Shown in pieces: positions 8,000 to 16,883 of a stretch of DNA of 43,322 nt. The stretch spans positions 1 through 43,322 of the forward strand of contig NZ_FOGG01000041.1 in assembly GCF_900111155.1 (NCBI RefSeq), given 5' to 3'. Within the stretch, counting starts at the first letter, position 1. Every line of letters starts with the position of its first letter. Under the pieces are notes generated by a model. It was not told the origin of the DNA. It searched no databases and saw nothing but the letters and a program-made list of their open reading frames with translations. Position numbers and translations under genes: made by a program. Source of the DNA: Pedobacter rhizosphaerae. GTDB lineage: Bacteria > Bacteroidota > Bacteroidia > Sphingobacteriales > Sphingobacteriaceae.

Positions 8000-10468
8000 T
8001 TATGCTTCTTTTTCTAAAGCCGGGAATTTCAGGCTAATTTTTAAACCCTGATCAGACTTGATCTCAATTTCTCCACCAAGCTGGTTACCCAAACCCTTTA
8101 TTAAGGTTAAGCCCAGGGTTGAAGTATTTGTAGTACTGTTTGCTGGTAAGCCCACGCCATTATCTGCTATGCTAAAAAGATAAAATCCATTCTCCAAATC
8201 ATCAAATGATATGATCACTTTTCCTTTTGTATGGTTTGGGAATGCATATTTGATAATATTGGTTATCGCCTCGTTAATGATTAAGCCGAGTGGCATAGCC
8301 TGTATAATATCTAATTCTATTTCGGGCACATTAAATTCAAATTGAATGCGCTGGTTTACGTGGAAGGTATCGCAAAGAAATTTCATCAGCTCTACTATAT
8401 AGCTGTGGATATTGATCAAAGCTACACTGTCTGACTGAAAGAGTTTTTGATGGATTAAGGAGATAGATTGAATGCGGTTCTGGCTATCTTTTATTGCAGC
8501 CAGTGCCGCATCATTTTGTAAGTAATTGCTTTGTGCGTTGAGCAAACTGGTAATTACCTGGAGGTTATTTTTAATGCGGTGATGAATTTCTTTTATTAGC
8601 CATTCTTTTTCTAACAGAAGCTTGGCCTGTTTATCGATAAGGTTTTGTAAGGAATTGTTTTTGATCTCAATTTCCTGTTGATGGGAGATGAGCAGGAAAT
8701 TGGCCTTTCTGCGGTTACGATAGCCATAAAGGGAAAGGCCCACGATAACCAATAGGGCAAATAAACCTACAACCGTAACCCTGGCTAACCATTCGGCGCG
8801 TTGCAGCCTGTTATTTTGTAAGATACTTTCTTTGCGTAGCAGCTCGTTGTCTTGTTCTTTTTGATTGGCCTGATATTGAATAAGCAACTCCTGCATATCA
8901 CGATTACTTCTTGCATTAACCAGGGAATCGTTAATGCGCTTATAGTTTTTGTAATTTTCGATAGCCGACTGGAGGTTGTTTTGGGCAGAATCTGCCTGAT
9001 AAAGGTTATAATAAATGTTACGGATGCTGGAGAGGGGCATAACCCCTTTAGGAAGTGCCAAAACCTTGTTGTAGTAATAATTGGATTTTGCGAAGTCCTT
9101 TCTCATGGCATAAAACTGCGCAATGGTATAAAAGCTTTCTGCGGAGTGGAAAAGGTTAGATTGCATTTTCGATTCCCAGTAAATCATTTGCAGGTAGTAT
9201 TTCTCTGCCAGGTTGTATTTTTTTAAGCTTTTGTAAGCGTTGCCTCTTATGGTTGCGAAAATTACCCTGGCGAGCGGCGTTTTACTGTCGGCAGCGTAAA
9301 TGTTAGTAAGGGAAAGTACTTCGCGAATGTGGCCTTCTCTAATTAAGCCATCAGATAACATCTTTAAACTGGTGGCTCTTGCTTCGGAATTCTGATACTG
9401 CATGGCCTCTAAAGATTGTTGGTAGGCTTTTACGCTGGCAGCCGTATTTCCCAGTTCTGCATAGGCGCTACCCAAATTGCTGAGAAAATAACCCTTGGAA
9501 ACATCACTTTCGGTAATTTCCATGTACTTGATAGCCAAGATGGTGTTGAAAAGTGATTCTTTAAGGTTGCCCTGCAGGCGATTTACTACTGAAAGCAAAT
9601 CGTAAGTATACTGAAGGTTTTTATATCCTAACGCCTGGTATTGCTGAATGACCGAAATTAAACCCCTTTCTGCTTCTTTGAGCATACCCATATTTAACTG
9701 AACATCGGCAATGGCCTTTTCCATGCCGATGTATGCTTGGGTATCGCCAATTTGTTTGTATAAGCGGGAGGCAGATTGATAATAATTGATTTTCTCCTGG
9801 GTAAGTGGTTGGTGATCTCCCCATCTGGAATTGGCTGCTGCTGCGGTTTTAAAATCGCCTGCTTTGCTGCATTTTTCAATTAAGGTGGCAAAGGCAATTT
9901 TGGCACGGATATTTTCGCCCCTTTCCTGGTAAACATCGCTTATGTAGAGTTCGGCTAAATGCCCAAGATTGGGTAGTGAAGCTGATTTTGAAAGTTTAAT
10001 GGCCTGGTTGAGCAGAAGCAGTGCACTGTCTAAATCTTTCCTGGCTTCTTTAGGTTTATACAAGTAATAGGTGCCCACTTCTATAAGCAACTGGATTTTT
10101 ATATCATTCCGCCTTGCTTTTATTTGATTTAAGATGAAAGGAATTTCATTGGTTACCAGTTTGGCTTTGGCCATGGCCAACTGACTTCGGCCGTACCAGA
10201 TGCCTGCTGGTTCTCTTGCACTTTCCTGAAGTGCTGCATGTGCAAAATAAACTGCACTATCTATGTTTTTGCGGCTGTAGAGCTTGTTAAAGGTATAGAA
10301 ATTGCTAATGCGGATCTGGTAGTTAATGCGGTCGGCAGTGGTTTTACTACTTTTAAGTAGCTGACGAAGTTCTGGTAAAGTATATTTTAGCTCAGTTTGC
10401 GCAAAAAGCCTTTGGAAGGATGAGCATACCAAGCATAGTACCAAAAATACTTTCAAATACTTCAACAT
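8000..10468 (-). CDS. TPR-domain sensor histidine kinase (HisKA_2 type)
   Basis: An 822-residue kinase. A signal-like first helix (residues 5-24) is followed by a long run of tetratricopeptide helices to about 530, then a coiled stretch, a membrane helix near 560-582 (VTVVGLFALLVIVGLSLYGY), a short coil, and a HisKA_2 domain with EIHHRIKNNLQ; the phospho-acceptor is His629 or His630. The ATPase domain has NEAITNIIKYAF and the G1 box ADNGVGL. The TPR part probably lies in the periplasm. The gene lies 93 bases downstream of the receiver-containing sigma-54 activator at 10562 on the same strand, which makes that activator its likely partner. It is a paralogue of the kinase at 23230-25515, which shares EKEWL(I/L)(K/R)EIHHR(I/V)KNNLQ. 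Confidence 0.9.
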   Translation of the reverse strand: MLKYLKVFLVLCLVCSSFQRLFAQTELKYTLPELRQLLKSSKTTADRINYQIRISNFYTFNKLYSRKNIDSAVYFAHAALQESAREPAGIWYGRSQLAMAKAKLVTNEIPFILNQIKARRNDIKIQLLIEVGTYYLYKPKEARKDLDSALLLLNQAIKLSKSASLPNLGHLAELYISDVYQERGENIRAKIAFATLIEKCSKAGDFKTAAAANSRWGDHQPLTQEKINYYQSASRLYKQIGDTQAYIGMEKAIADVQLNMGMLKEAERGLISVIQQYQALGYKNLQYTYDLLSVVNRLQGNLKESLFNTILAIKYMEITESDVSKGYFLSNLGSAYAELGNTAASVKAYQQSLEAMQYQNSEARATSLKMLSDGLIREGHIREVLSLTNIYAADSKTPLARVIFATIRGNAYKSLKKYNLAEKYYLQMIYWESKMQSNLFHSAESFYTIAQFYAMRKDFAKSNYYYNKVLALPKGVMPLSSIRNIYYNLYQADSAQNNLQSAIENYKNYKRINDSLVNARSNRDMQELLIQYQANQKEQDNELLRKESILQNNRLQRAEWLARVTVVGLFALLVIVGLSLYGYRNRRKANFLLISHQQEIEIKNNSLQNLIDKQAKLLLEKEWLIKEIHHRIKNNLQVITSLLNAQSNYLQNDAALAAIKDSQNRIQSISLIHQKLFQSDSVALINIHSYIVELMKFLCDTFHVNQRIQFEFNVPEIELDIIQAMPLGLIINEAITNIIKYAFPNHTKGKVIISFDDLENGFYLFSIADNGVGLPANSTTNTSTLGLTLIKGLGNQLGGEIEIKSDQGLKISLKFPALEKEA

Positions 10469-10561
10469 AATCTTTTCCTCTATATCAGCCCCAGGGATTT
10501 TCCGACAGGTATTTAAGTTCCGAAACTAGCAAATTATAAGGCTATGCCCAAGCAAATGGAC

Positions 10562-12514
10562 CTATTTAACAAATTCGAACTTTATTCCCAACTTCTTAAT
10601 TTTCGAATTCAGGGTAGTTGATGGAATATTTAGAATTTCAGCTGCTCCTCCGGGACCAAAAATCTTACCCTTACACATTTTTAAAATGCTGAGTATATGT
10701 TCTCTTTCCATTTCTTCCATCGTTTTAATTTTAAACTGGTTATCCTGGTTAAATACCGCAGGCGTAGTTACACCGGGCAGTTCAATTGCCGTTATTGTAT
10801 CTCCTTCAGTTAACACCATGGTTCTTTCAATGAGGTGTTCGAGTTCGCGTATGTTTCCCGGCCAATCATAATCCTGTAATTCGTTTAGTGCGGCAGTAGA
10901 AATTGCGGAAACATTAGAAGAACCTTTTTTGCCATATTTATCGATGAAATATTGCGTTAACACAGGGATATCTTCTTTTCGTTGCCTTAATGCGGGCAAC
11001 TCGATAGGAAATACATTTAAGCGATAATATAAATCGAGACGGAACCTGCCTTCTGCCACTTCTTTTTCAAGGTTTCGGTTGGTAGCGGTAATAATTCTGA
11101 CATTTATTTTTTTGGTATAGTTCCCTCCTAAACGTTCAATTTCTTTTTCCTGCAATACCCGCAGCAGTTTAACCTGCGCCTCTAAGGGAAGTTCTCCAAT
11201 TTCATCGAGAAAAATGGAGCCACCATCTGCTTGTTCAAACTTACCGATTCGCTTTTCGTTTGCACCTGTAAAAGATCCTTTTTCATGCCCGAAAAGCTCT
11301 GATTCTATTAGTGTTAATGGTAATGCTGCGCAGTTTACCGTAATTAATGGCTTGTTTTTGCGCGGCGATAACTTGTGAATGGTTTGAGCGATTTTCTCCT
11401 TTCCTGTACCACTTTCTCCTAAAATAAGTACGGAGGTGTCATCGGGGGCAACCAATTCCAGTTTTTTAAAAGCGGCATGCAATAATTTACTGTTGCCTAC
11501 AATACCATTAAAATCTTTGGGTTCTGGTGGCTGTTCTGTTTTGATAAAGGGTTTTTCTAAACTGATTTCAATTGCCAAAGGGGTTTCGGTAACCGCGTCT
11601 TTGCTGTAAATGATTTTATCTAACACCTGCTCCCAGCTTTTTTTAAACTGATTAACTATTCCGGTATGTACTTTGGTGTATAAATCGGATAAATGGTGGA
11701 AGAAAACAAACTGGAAGGTTTCTCCATCTCTTTCGATTTCGCAAACTATGGCCGATTCTAATTTGTAATGATCAGAGAGGGCCTGTATCCATGGGTTTTC
11801 CATTCGCAGTTTTCTAAAATCATATCCATTAAATATCGATTTTCCGTTGTGAACGATGGCCGTGGCATTCCAGGCTTTAAAATCGCGACTAGAAATATTG
11901 GCTTCTTTTAATAGAGATTCATTATTCGGGGTGTTGAATTTTCCATCATCCCTGCGGATAATATAAGTTTCTTTAGTTGTTACCCGTGGGTTTGATTTGG
12001 TAATCCAAAGGAACTGAAAAGGTACCACAGGATATAATGCCGCAGCCACCTGTTTTAATCGGTCAGCGCTTGATTCTTTCTTTTCTGTAATGTGTTCAAT
12101 TTGTTTCTGTAGAGAAGGTTCCTCGTGCTGGTTGTATTTTAAGTTTTGCTCATGCCGGTAACGGGCAATATCCAGCATCACCATCAAATCTTTTTCCCTG
12201 AAGGGTTTTACCAAAAAGCCATAGGGTAGGGTTGCTTTTGCAGCCTCCAGAATACCCTGGTTGGTATTTGCAGAGATATAGATAAACGGAATACCCATTT
12301 CGGTAAGCTGTCCGGCTAAATCGATCCCTGTTTTATCGCCCTGCAAAAAGATATCCAGCAATATCCAATCGGGTTCTTTTGTACCGATTAACTCGAGTGC
12401 TTTTACTACAGATGGAGCGATGCCGCATACCTTGTAGCCTGCCTTTTCCAGCATGATCCGTAAATCGTTAGCTACAATAAATTCATCTTCTACAATTAAG
12501 ATTTTTTGTTTCAT
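10562..12514 (-). CDS. Sigma-54 activator with receiver domain (EBP1)
   Basis: A 650-residue NtrC-family regulator. The receiver domain (1-115) has phospho-acceptor Asp54 in LLDIFLQG and Lys103. Residues about 130-300 are a GAF-like region. The AAA+ domain has Walker A GESGTGK (366-372), the sigma-54 contact loop GSFTGA (413-418) and Walker B IFLDE (434-438). The C-terminal Fis-type helix-turn-helix ends in PSTTLNSKIKKLGI. It should open sigma-54 promoters when phosphorylated. A -24/-12-like promoter and an upstream motif lie before it (12644-12734), which suggests it is itself a sigma-54 target and possibly autoregulated. The TPR kinase at 8000 follows as the likely cognate sensor. Confidence 0.93.
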   Translation of the reverse strand: MKQKILIVEDEFIVANDLRIMLEKAGYKVCGIAPSVVKALELIGTKEPDWILLDIFLQGDKTGIDLAGQLTEMGIPFIYISANTNQGILEAAKATLPYGFLVKPFREKDLMVMLDIARYRHEQNLKYNQHEEPSLQKQIEHITEKKESSADRLKQVAAALYPVVPFQFLWITKSNPRVTTKETYIIRRDDGKFNTPNNESLLKEANISSRDFKAWNATAIVHNGKSIFNGYDFRKLRMENPWIQALSDHYKLESAIVCEIERDGETFQFVFFHHLSDLYTKVHTGIVNQFKKSWEQVLDKIIYSKDAVTETPLAIEISLEKPFIKTEQPPEPKDFNGIVGNSKLLHAAFKKLELVAPDDTSVLILGESGTGKEKIAQTIHKLSPRKNKPLITVNCAALPLTLIESELFGHEKGSFTGANEKRIGKFEQADGGSIFLDEIGELPLEAQVKLLRVLQEKEIERLGGNYTKKINVRIITATNRNLEKEVAEGRFRLDLYYRLNVFPIELPALRQRKEDIPVLTQYFIDKYGKKGSSNVSAISTAALNELQDYDWPGNIRELEHLIERTMVLTEGDTITAIELPGVTTPAVFNQDNQFKIKTMEEMEREHILSILKMCKGKIFGPGGAAEILNIPSTTLNSKIKKLGIKFEFVK

Positions 12515-12643
12515 TTTCTATTCAACCGAGAGTGATATAAAAACCGGCAAAGCCACATTGCTATTGGTAAAGAATAACATCTTTTAAAGGGAAATCATTT
12601 TAGGCCAACAAATCGTTTTAGCAGATTAATACAGTCTTATCTG

Positions 12644-12659
12644 TTCAAGAAAAATACCA
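12644..12659 (-). promoter_or_regulatory. Candidate sigma-54 promoter B (-24/-12)
   Basis: On the minus strand the sequence is TGGTATTTTTCTTGAA: GG, ten bases, then GA, with TTG at -12. Only the usual C after that G is missing. The GG lies 76 bases after the first base of the upstream motif at 12734-12718. It would give a leader of about 120 bases for EBP1. Aligned by eye with the sites at 16838, 28461 and 30414. Confidence 0.6.
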
Positions 12660-12717
12660 ATAGTTAAGCTGCTGGTTATTAGTGTTTTGTTTTAATTTCT
12701 ATGTGTGTAAATTCATG

Positions 12718-12734
12718 ATATATCGTTGATTTAC
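12718..12734 (-). promoter_or_regulatory. Candidate activator-binding site (UAS) B
   Basis: On the minus strand this reads GTAAATCAACGATATAT, identical over 17 bases to the plus-strand site at 16763-16779. It contains an imperfect dyad TAAATC-AAC-GATATA, as expected for a Fis-type dimer. It lies upstream of EBP1. Confidence 0.6.
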
Positions 12735-12743
12735 CAAATAGCA

Positions 12744-14660
12744 TTATCTTTTTATGTCGAGTTTTTTAATTTTTGAGTTTAAAGTTGTTGCAGGTACGCC
12801 CAGTAATTCTGCTGCACCACCGCTACCGGCTACCCTGCCTTTACACAGCGCTAGAACCCTGATAATATGATCTCTTTCGTTATCGTTAATGGTTTTAATT
12901 TCATGCGGTAAGCCGGGCTCCTCATGTTTCATTCCAAGTTCTAAATCGTTGGGATTTAATTTGCCATTTGAAGCCAGGAGGATACTTCTTAAAATAATGT
13001 GTTCTAATTCTCTGATATTGCCTGGCCAATCGTATTGTAATAGGCGGTCTAAAAAATCGGAAGGTATTGACGGAATACTTTTTCCGATAACTTTGGCATG
13101 TTTGTTTACAAAATACTCTGCCAATAAAGGGATATCGGTTTTTCGCTGCCAAAGTGGAGGGATATGAATAGGGAAAACATTCAAACGATAAAAAAGATCA
13201 AGTCTGAATCTGCCTTTAGCAATTTCCTTTTCCAGATGGAGGTTTGTTGCCGCAATTATCCTTAAATCAACAGCGATGGGTTGTTTGCCTCCAATTCGCT
13301 CAATCTCTTTCTCTTGCAATGCCCTAAGCAGCTTGGCCTGCAGGTCGAAGGGCATTTCGCCTATTTCATCTAGAAAAATAGTGCCTCCATTGGCCTCTTC
13401 AAATTTTCCTATTCTGGTATTTACTGCGCCTGTAAAGGCTCCCTTTTCGTGACCAAACAGAATGGATTCAATTAAATCGAAAGGTAGGGCTGCGCAGTTT
13501 ACGGCTACCATTGGTTTGGTATTTCTCTGCGAGAGGCGGTGCAGGCTTTTGGCGATTTCTTCCTTTCCCGTTCCACTTTCACCTGTTATGAGCACCGATG
13601 TATTGGTGGGGGCTACTATTTTAATTTTATCTAAGACACTTAAAATGGCCGTGCTTTTGCCGATAATATTTTCGAATTCCGTTTTAGCCGGGGGTAGGAT
13701 GTTATCTGGCTTTTTATTGACAGGCTCTGCTCCAACCTTTTCGAGATCGATGATGTGAGCCAATTTTTTCTCCAGCGTAGCCGATAAGGAACTTAACAGC
13801 TCCATGTGTGCCTGTTGATAGATGTTTTGGGTTCTGCTGTAAAAGGAAAAGCTAATTTGATCGCCATTTTCCAGGTAGAAGGTTTTAACGAGATTGGCGT
13901 TAAGCTGGTAGGTATTGGCAATTAGATTTTTCATCGGAACGCTCTTTTTTACGTTCTCAAAATCATCGCCTATGTAAATACAGTCTGTTGTTGTTTCGGG
14001 TAATAGCTGGTTAATATTGGCATATTGGGTACTGCTTAAATGGGTAAGTTCCATAAATTCTGACACGGATAGCAGGCCATACTGATCGAAGTTTTCTCTC
14101 GTGATTCCAATTTCGCGGTATCGTTTCCCATCTTTTTCAATACCAGAAAGTACAATAAAATCAAAAGGAATATAGGGTTGAAAGGCACTTGCCATAGCGA
14201 TGATTTTCTTTTGCCAGGTGAGGGATTTCATTGAAATATCGACAATAAAATCCTGCATAAAGCGCTCACTACTTGTTTTCATATTATGGCTGTTTTCCTT
14301 GCGGTACCTTGCAATATCAATGCTTAATAAAATATCGCGGTCTCGGTAAGGTTTAACAATAAAGCCGTACGGACTGGTAGATTTTGCGGCTTCAAGTACT
14401 TTTTCGTTAGAATTTGCAGAGATATAAATAAAGGGAATCTGGATTTTCATCAGGTGCCGGGCCAAATCAATTCCGGTAAGCCTGCCTTTAAGATAAATGT
14501 CTAACAGTACCAGATCAACCGCCTGCTTTTCCAGTATAGCTTCTGCCTGCTTTACCGAATCTGCAATGCCTACTACCTGATAACCGGCACGTTGCAAAAT
14601 CATTTGCAAATCGTGGGCAACTATAAATTCATCTTCAACGATTAGAATTTTCTCCGTCAT
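12744..14660 (-). CDS. Sigma-54 activator with receiver domain (EBP2)
   Basis: A 638-residue paralogue of EBP1 with the same order of domains: receiver with Asp54 (LLDIYLKG) and Lys103, a GAF-like middle region, and an AAA+ domain with Walker A GESGTGK (360-366), a canonical GAFTGA loop (407-412) and IFLDE (428-432). The C-terminal helix-turn-helix has PATTLNSKIKKLDI. No kinase gene is directly attached; EBP1 begins 229 bases downstream and EBP3 ends 87 bases upstream. A perfect TAnnTTTG element lies just upstream at 14688-14695, so it probably has a housekeeping promoter, unlike EBP1. It may answer to one of the TPR kinases in this window or to one elsewhere. Confidence 0.92.
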   Translation of the reverse strand: MTEKILIVEDEFIVAHDLQMILQRAGYQVVGIADSVKQAEAILEKQAVDLVLLDIYLKGRLTGIDLARHLMKIQIPFIYISANSNEKVLEAAKSTSPYGFIVKPYRDRDILLSIDIARYRKENSHNMKTSSERFMQDFIVDISMKSLTWQKKIIAMASAFQPYIPFDFIVLSGIEKDGKRYREIGITRENFDQYGLLSVSEFMELTHLSSTQYANINQLLPETTTDCIYIGDDFENVKKSVPMKNLIANTYQLNANLVKTFYLENGDQISFSFYSRTQNIYQQAHMELLSSLSATLEKKLAHIIDLEKVGAEPVNKKPDNILPPAKTEFENIIGKSTAILSVLDKIKIVAPTNTSVLITGESGTGKEEIAKSLHRLSQRNTKPMVAVNCAALPFDLIESILFGHEKGAFTGAVNTRIGKFEEANGGTIFLDEIGEMPFDLQAKLLRALQEKEIERIGGKQPIAVDLRIIAATNLHLEKEIAKGRFRLDLFYRLNVFPIHIPPLWQRKTDIPLLAEYFVNKHAKVIGKSIPSIPSDFLDRLLQYDWPGNIRELEHIILRSILLASNGKLNPNDLELGMKHEEPGLPHEIKTINDNERDHIIRVLALCKGRVAGSGGAAELLGVPATTLNSKIKKLDIKR

Positions 14661-14687
14661 TATTATTTATTAATTATTTAGCAGAAA

Positions 14688-14695
14688 CAAAGGTA
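14688..14695 (-). promoter_or_regulatory. Candidate -7 element for EBP2
   Basis: TACCTTTG on the minus strand fits the Bacteroidota TAnnTTTG consensus, 28 bases before the EBP2 start codon. A -33 TTG is not evident at the right distance. Confidence 0.45.
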
Positions 14696-14747
14696 TTTTG
14701 GGAGGTTAATTCTTGAGCCTGGAACTTTTATTAATCGTATCCTCTTG

Positions 14748-16433
14748 CTACTTATTGAGCATATGTTCTCGTTTAATATTAAATTTCTTGATTTTGGAAT
14801 TGAGTGTTGTAGCCGGGATATTTAAAACCTCTGCTGCGCCACCAATGCCAGATATTTTGCCATTGCAACGTTTCAATATGGATAAGATGTGATCGCGCTC
14901 ATTCTCATGTATGGTTTTGATTTTTTGTTCGGTACCATTAACTACCGATTCTGTTCGGTCTATTTTAGGTAAATGAATATCTTTGAGTATGTTGCCCTGG
15001 TTTAGTAAAATACTCCGCTCTATTAAATGTTCCAGCTCCCTGATGTTTCCGGGCCAGGTATAGGCCATTAATTTATTAACAGCACTTTTTGAAATTGCAT
15101 TTACCTGTCGCCCTGTTTTTTTTGATATTCGGGCTATAAAATGAGATACTAAATAAGGAATATCATCTATACGCTCTCTTAATGGAGGAATAGAAATTGG
15201 GAAAACGTTTATTCTGTAGTATAAATCGCTTCTGAAATTTCCTTTTTCTACTTCTTTTAACAGGTTTCTATTGGTGGCCGCTACAATTCTAACGTTGGTT
15301 TTGATTACTGTTTTGCCACCTATGCGCTCGATTTCCTTTTCTTGCAGTGCCCGGAGTAATTTTACCTGCAAATCCAACGATAGTTCGCCAATCTCATCCA
15401 GAAAAAGCGTGCCATTATGTGCCAGTTCAAACTTGCCAATCCGGCGTTCGGTTGCTCCTGTAAAACTTCCCTTTTCATGACCGAAAAGCTCACTTTCGGC
15501 CAGGGTTGGTGGTAATGCGGCACAATTTATCTTAACCATTAACTCCTTGTGGCGCGGAGAGGCATTGTGCAAAGCCCGGGCAATTAATTCTTTTCCGGTG
15601 CCGGTTTCTCCTAAAATAAGTACGGTACTATCTGAACTGGCTACATGATCAATGAGATGGAAAACTCCCTTTAGAGAATGGCTCTGGCCTATAATTTCTG
15701 AGTGGTTGTATTTATGTAATACCTCTTCCTGAAGATAAGTTTTTTCATCTTCGAGTTTCTGTTTATAAGTATTGATTTCCTGTAGTTGTTGTTCGATTTT
15801 TTCGTTGGCCTTAATGTTGGATATAGCTACAGAAATTTGCAGGGATATACCATGAAGTAAATCAAAATAAACATTGGAAACGGAATTGGTATTTTTGGTG
15901 TAAAGGTAGAAGAAGCCAATGCAGCTGGAACGATCGACCATTTTTAACCCTATCATTTCTTTGATTCCTTTGTTGTGCCAAAACCCGAGCCAGGCTGGCG
16001 CATCATGCCAGGTTAAAACAGCCTCTACATTGAAAACAATTGGCTTTTCGGAAGAGATCATTGCCCTGCACATGCCATCGTTAAGGGTGTACTTTTCTGA
16101 AGATGCTGGTGCAATGCCCGCTGTTTTAAGGAAATCTTCTTTTTGGTTGTAAATGAAGGCGCTGTGTGTTTGCTGATCATCGTTGATGAGGCAAATCACG
16201 AAATCATCAAAATCGAATAACTTTTTGAGTTTCTGGTCTATTACATCAAAGAGGTCGAGTTTGTTTCGTATGGAGGCAATAGAGTTGCTTAAAGAAAGCA
16301 GTACTTTGTTCTCTCTTTCTTTTTGCTCAAGTTTTTCTATTAATTCTTTCTTGTTTAAGCCCTTCTCTTCTTTATCCTCCAGGCAGGCATGTTCTTGATT
16401 TTCAATTTCAGATAAATTGCCATTGCTTTCCAT
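14748..16433 (-). CDS. Sigma-54 activator with GAF domain (EBP3)
   Basis: A 561-residue activator without a receiver domain. Residues 20-50 are charged and coiled-coil-like; about 50-210 form a GAF domain (DFDDFVICLINDD to ISLQISVAISNIK); 210-240 form a linker coil. The AAA+ domain has Walker A GETGTGK (275-281), GSFTGA (322-327) and LFLDE (343-347), and the C-terminus has PATTLNSKIKKFNI. With no phosphorylation site, it is probably switched by a small ligand or redox signal bound by the GAF domain. Its -7 element lies only four bases before the ATG (see 16438-16445). Its nearest paralogue here is EBP4 at 28637, which has the same layout. Confidence 0.92.
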   Translation of the reverse strand: MESNGNLSEIENQEHACLEDKEEKGLNKKELIEKLEQKERENKVLLSLSNSIASIRNKLDLFDVIDQKLKKLFDFDDFVICLINDDQQTHSAFIYNQKEDFLKTAGIAPASSEKYTLNDGMCRAMISSEKPIVFNVEAVLTWHDAPAWLGFWHNKGIKEMIGLKMVDRSSCIGFFYLYTKNTNSVSNVYFDLLHGISLQISVAISNIKANEKIEQQLQEINTYKQKLEDEKTYLQEEVLHKYNHSEIIGQSHSLKGVFHLIDHVASSDSTVLILGETGTGKELIARALHNASPRHKELMVKINCAALPPTLAESELFGHEKGSFTGATERRIGKFELAHNGTLFLDEIGELSLDLQVKLLRALQEKEIERIGGKTVIKTNVRIVAATNRNLLKEVEKGNFRSDLYYRINVFPISIPPLRERIDDIPYLVSHFIARISKKTGRQVNAISKSAVNKLMAYTWPGNIRELEHLIERSILLNQGNILKDIHLPKIDRTESVVNGTEQKIKTIHENERDHILSILKRCNGKISGIGGAAEVLNIPATTLNSKIKKFNIKREHMLNK

Positions 16434-16437
16434 GCAG

Positions 16438-16445
16438 CAAAAGTA
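16438..16445 (-). promoter_or_regulatory. Candidate -7 element for EBP3, close to the start codon
   Basis: TACTTTTG on the minus strand fits TAnnTTTG. It ends four bases before the ATG at 16433, so transcription would start at or next to the start codon. No other in-frame Met occurs near the N-terminus. No matching -33 TTG was found. Confidence 0.4.
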
Positions 16446-16762
16446 GGGTTTATAATTTTAAAAAATCACTTTAGATGAAATAAATAGATCACGAAATTTC
16501 GTTAATTGGATATTTATTTGTCTCATTATTAGTGTTTTGAATAGTTTTTGGCTGAGTGTAGTAGCTGATTTAAATTCGTTACTAGAAAAGAAAAAATAGC
16601 CAGGATGAAGGAAATTAGGTTGTTATGCGTTAGGAGCTATTGGCTTGGTGGCTTGGCCTGTAACCTTTCTATTGCCGAATTTGGCAGAAGGTAAACTGAG
16701 GTGCCTAATAAGCCTAAGGTGGTTTCGAGTCGGTTTCGTAAAGGCAGGAGCAGGCTCAATTC

Positions 16763-16779
16763 GTAAATCAACGATATAT
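16763..16779 (+). promoter_or_regulatory. Candidate activator-binding site (UAS) A
   Basis: GTAAATCAACGATATAT, the same 17 bases as the minus-strand site at 12718-12734. It lies 76 bases before the -24 GG of promoter A. It falls in the 450-bp space between the divergent EBP3 and YcaC-like genes; the rest of that space holds nothing else I can identify. Confidence 0.6.
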
Positions 16780-16837
16780 GGTTAATGTTATTTTTCTGAA
16801 TTTGTGTTAAGTAATTGGTTGTTAGGATTTTGACGGA

Positions 16838-16853
16838 TGGTATGTTTCTTGGA
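16838..16853 (+). promoter_or_regulatory. Candidate sigma-54 promoter A of the eight-gene operon
   Basis: TGGTATGTTTCTTGGA matches TGGYAYRNNNNTTG, with the -12 C replaced by G. The leader to the ATG at 16884 would be about 20 bases. TATGTTTC at 16841-16848, with a TTG 19 bases before it, could also be read as a -7/-33 pair, so a housekeeping promoter is the alternative. Confidence 0.55.
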
Positions 16854-16883
16854 ACAGTGGGGGAAACAAAAAATAATTTAATT

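Noticed and set aside
16815..16883. Longer N-terminus for the YcaC-like protein
   Set aside because: The added residues cover the -24/-12 candidate and are not typical of the family; MKPSPDLLSP at 16884 aligns with the usual start.
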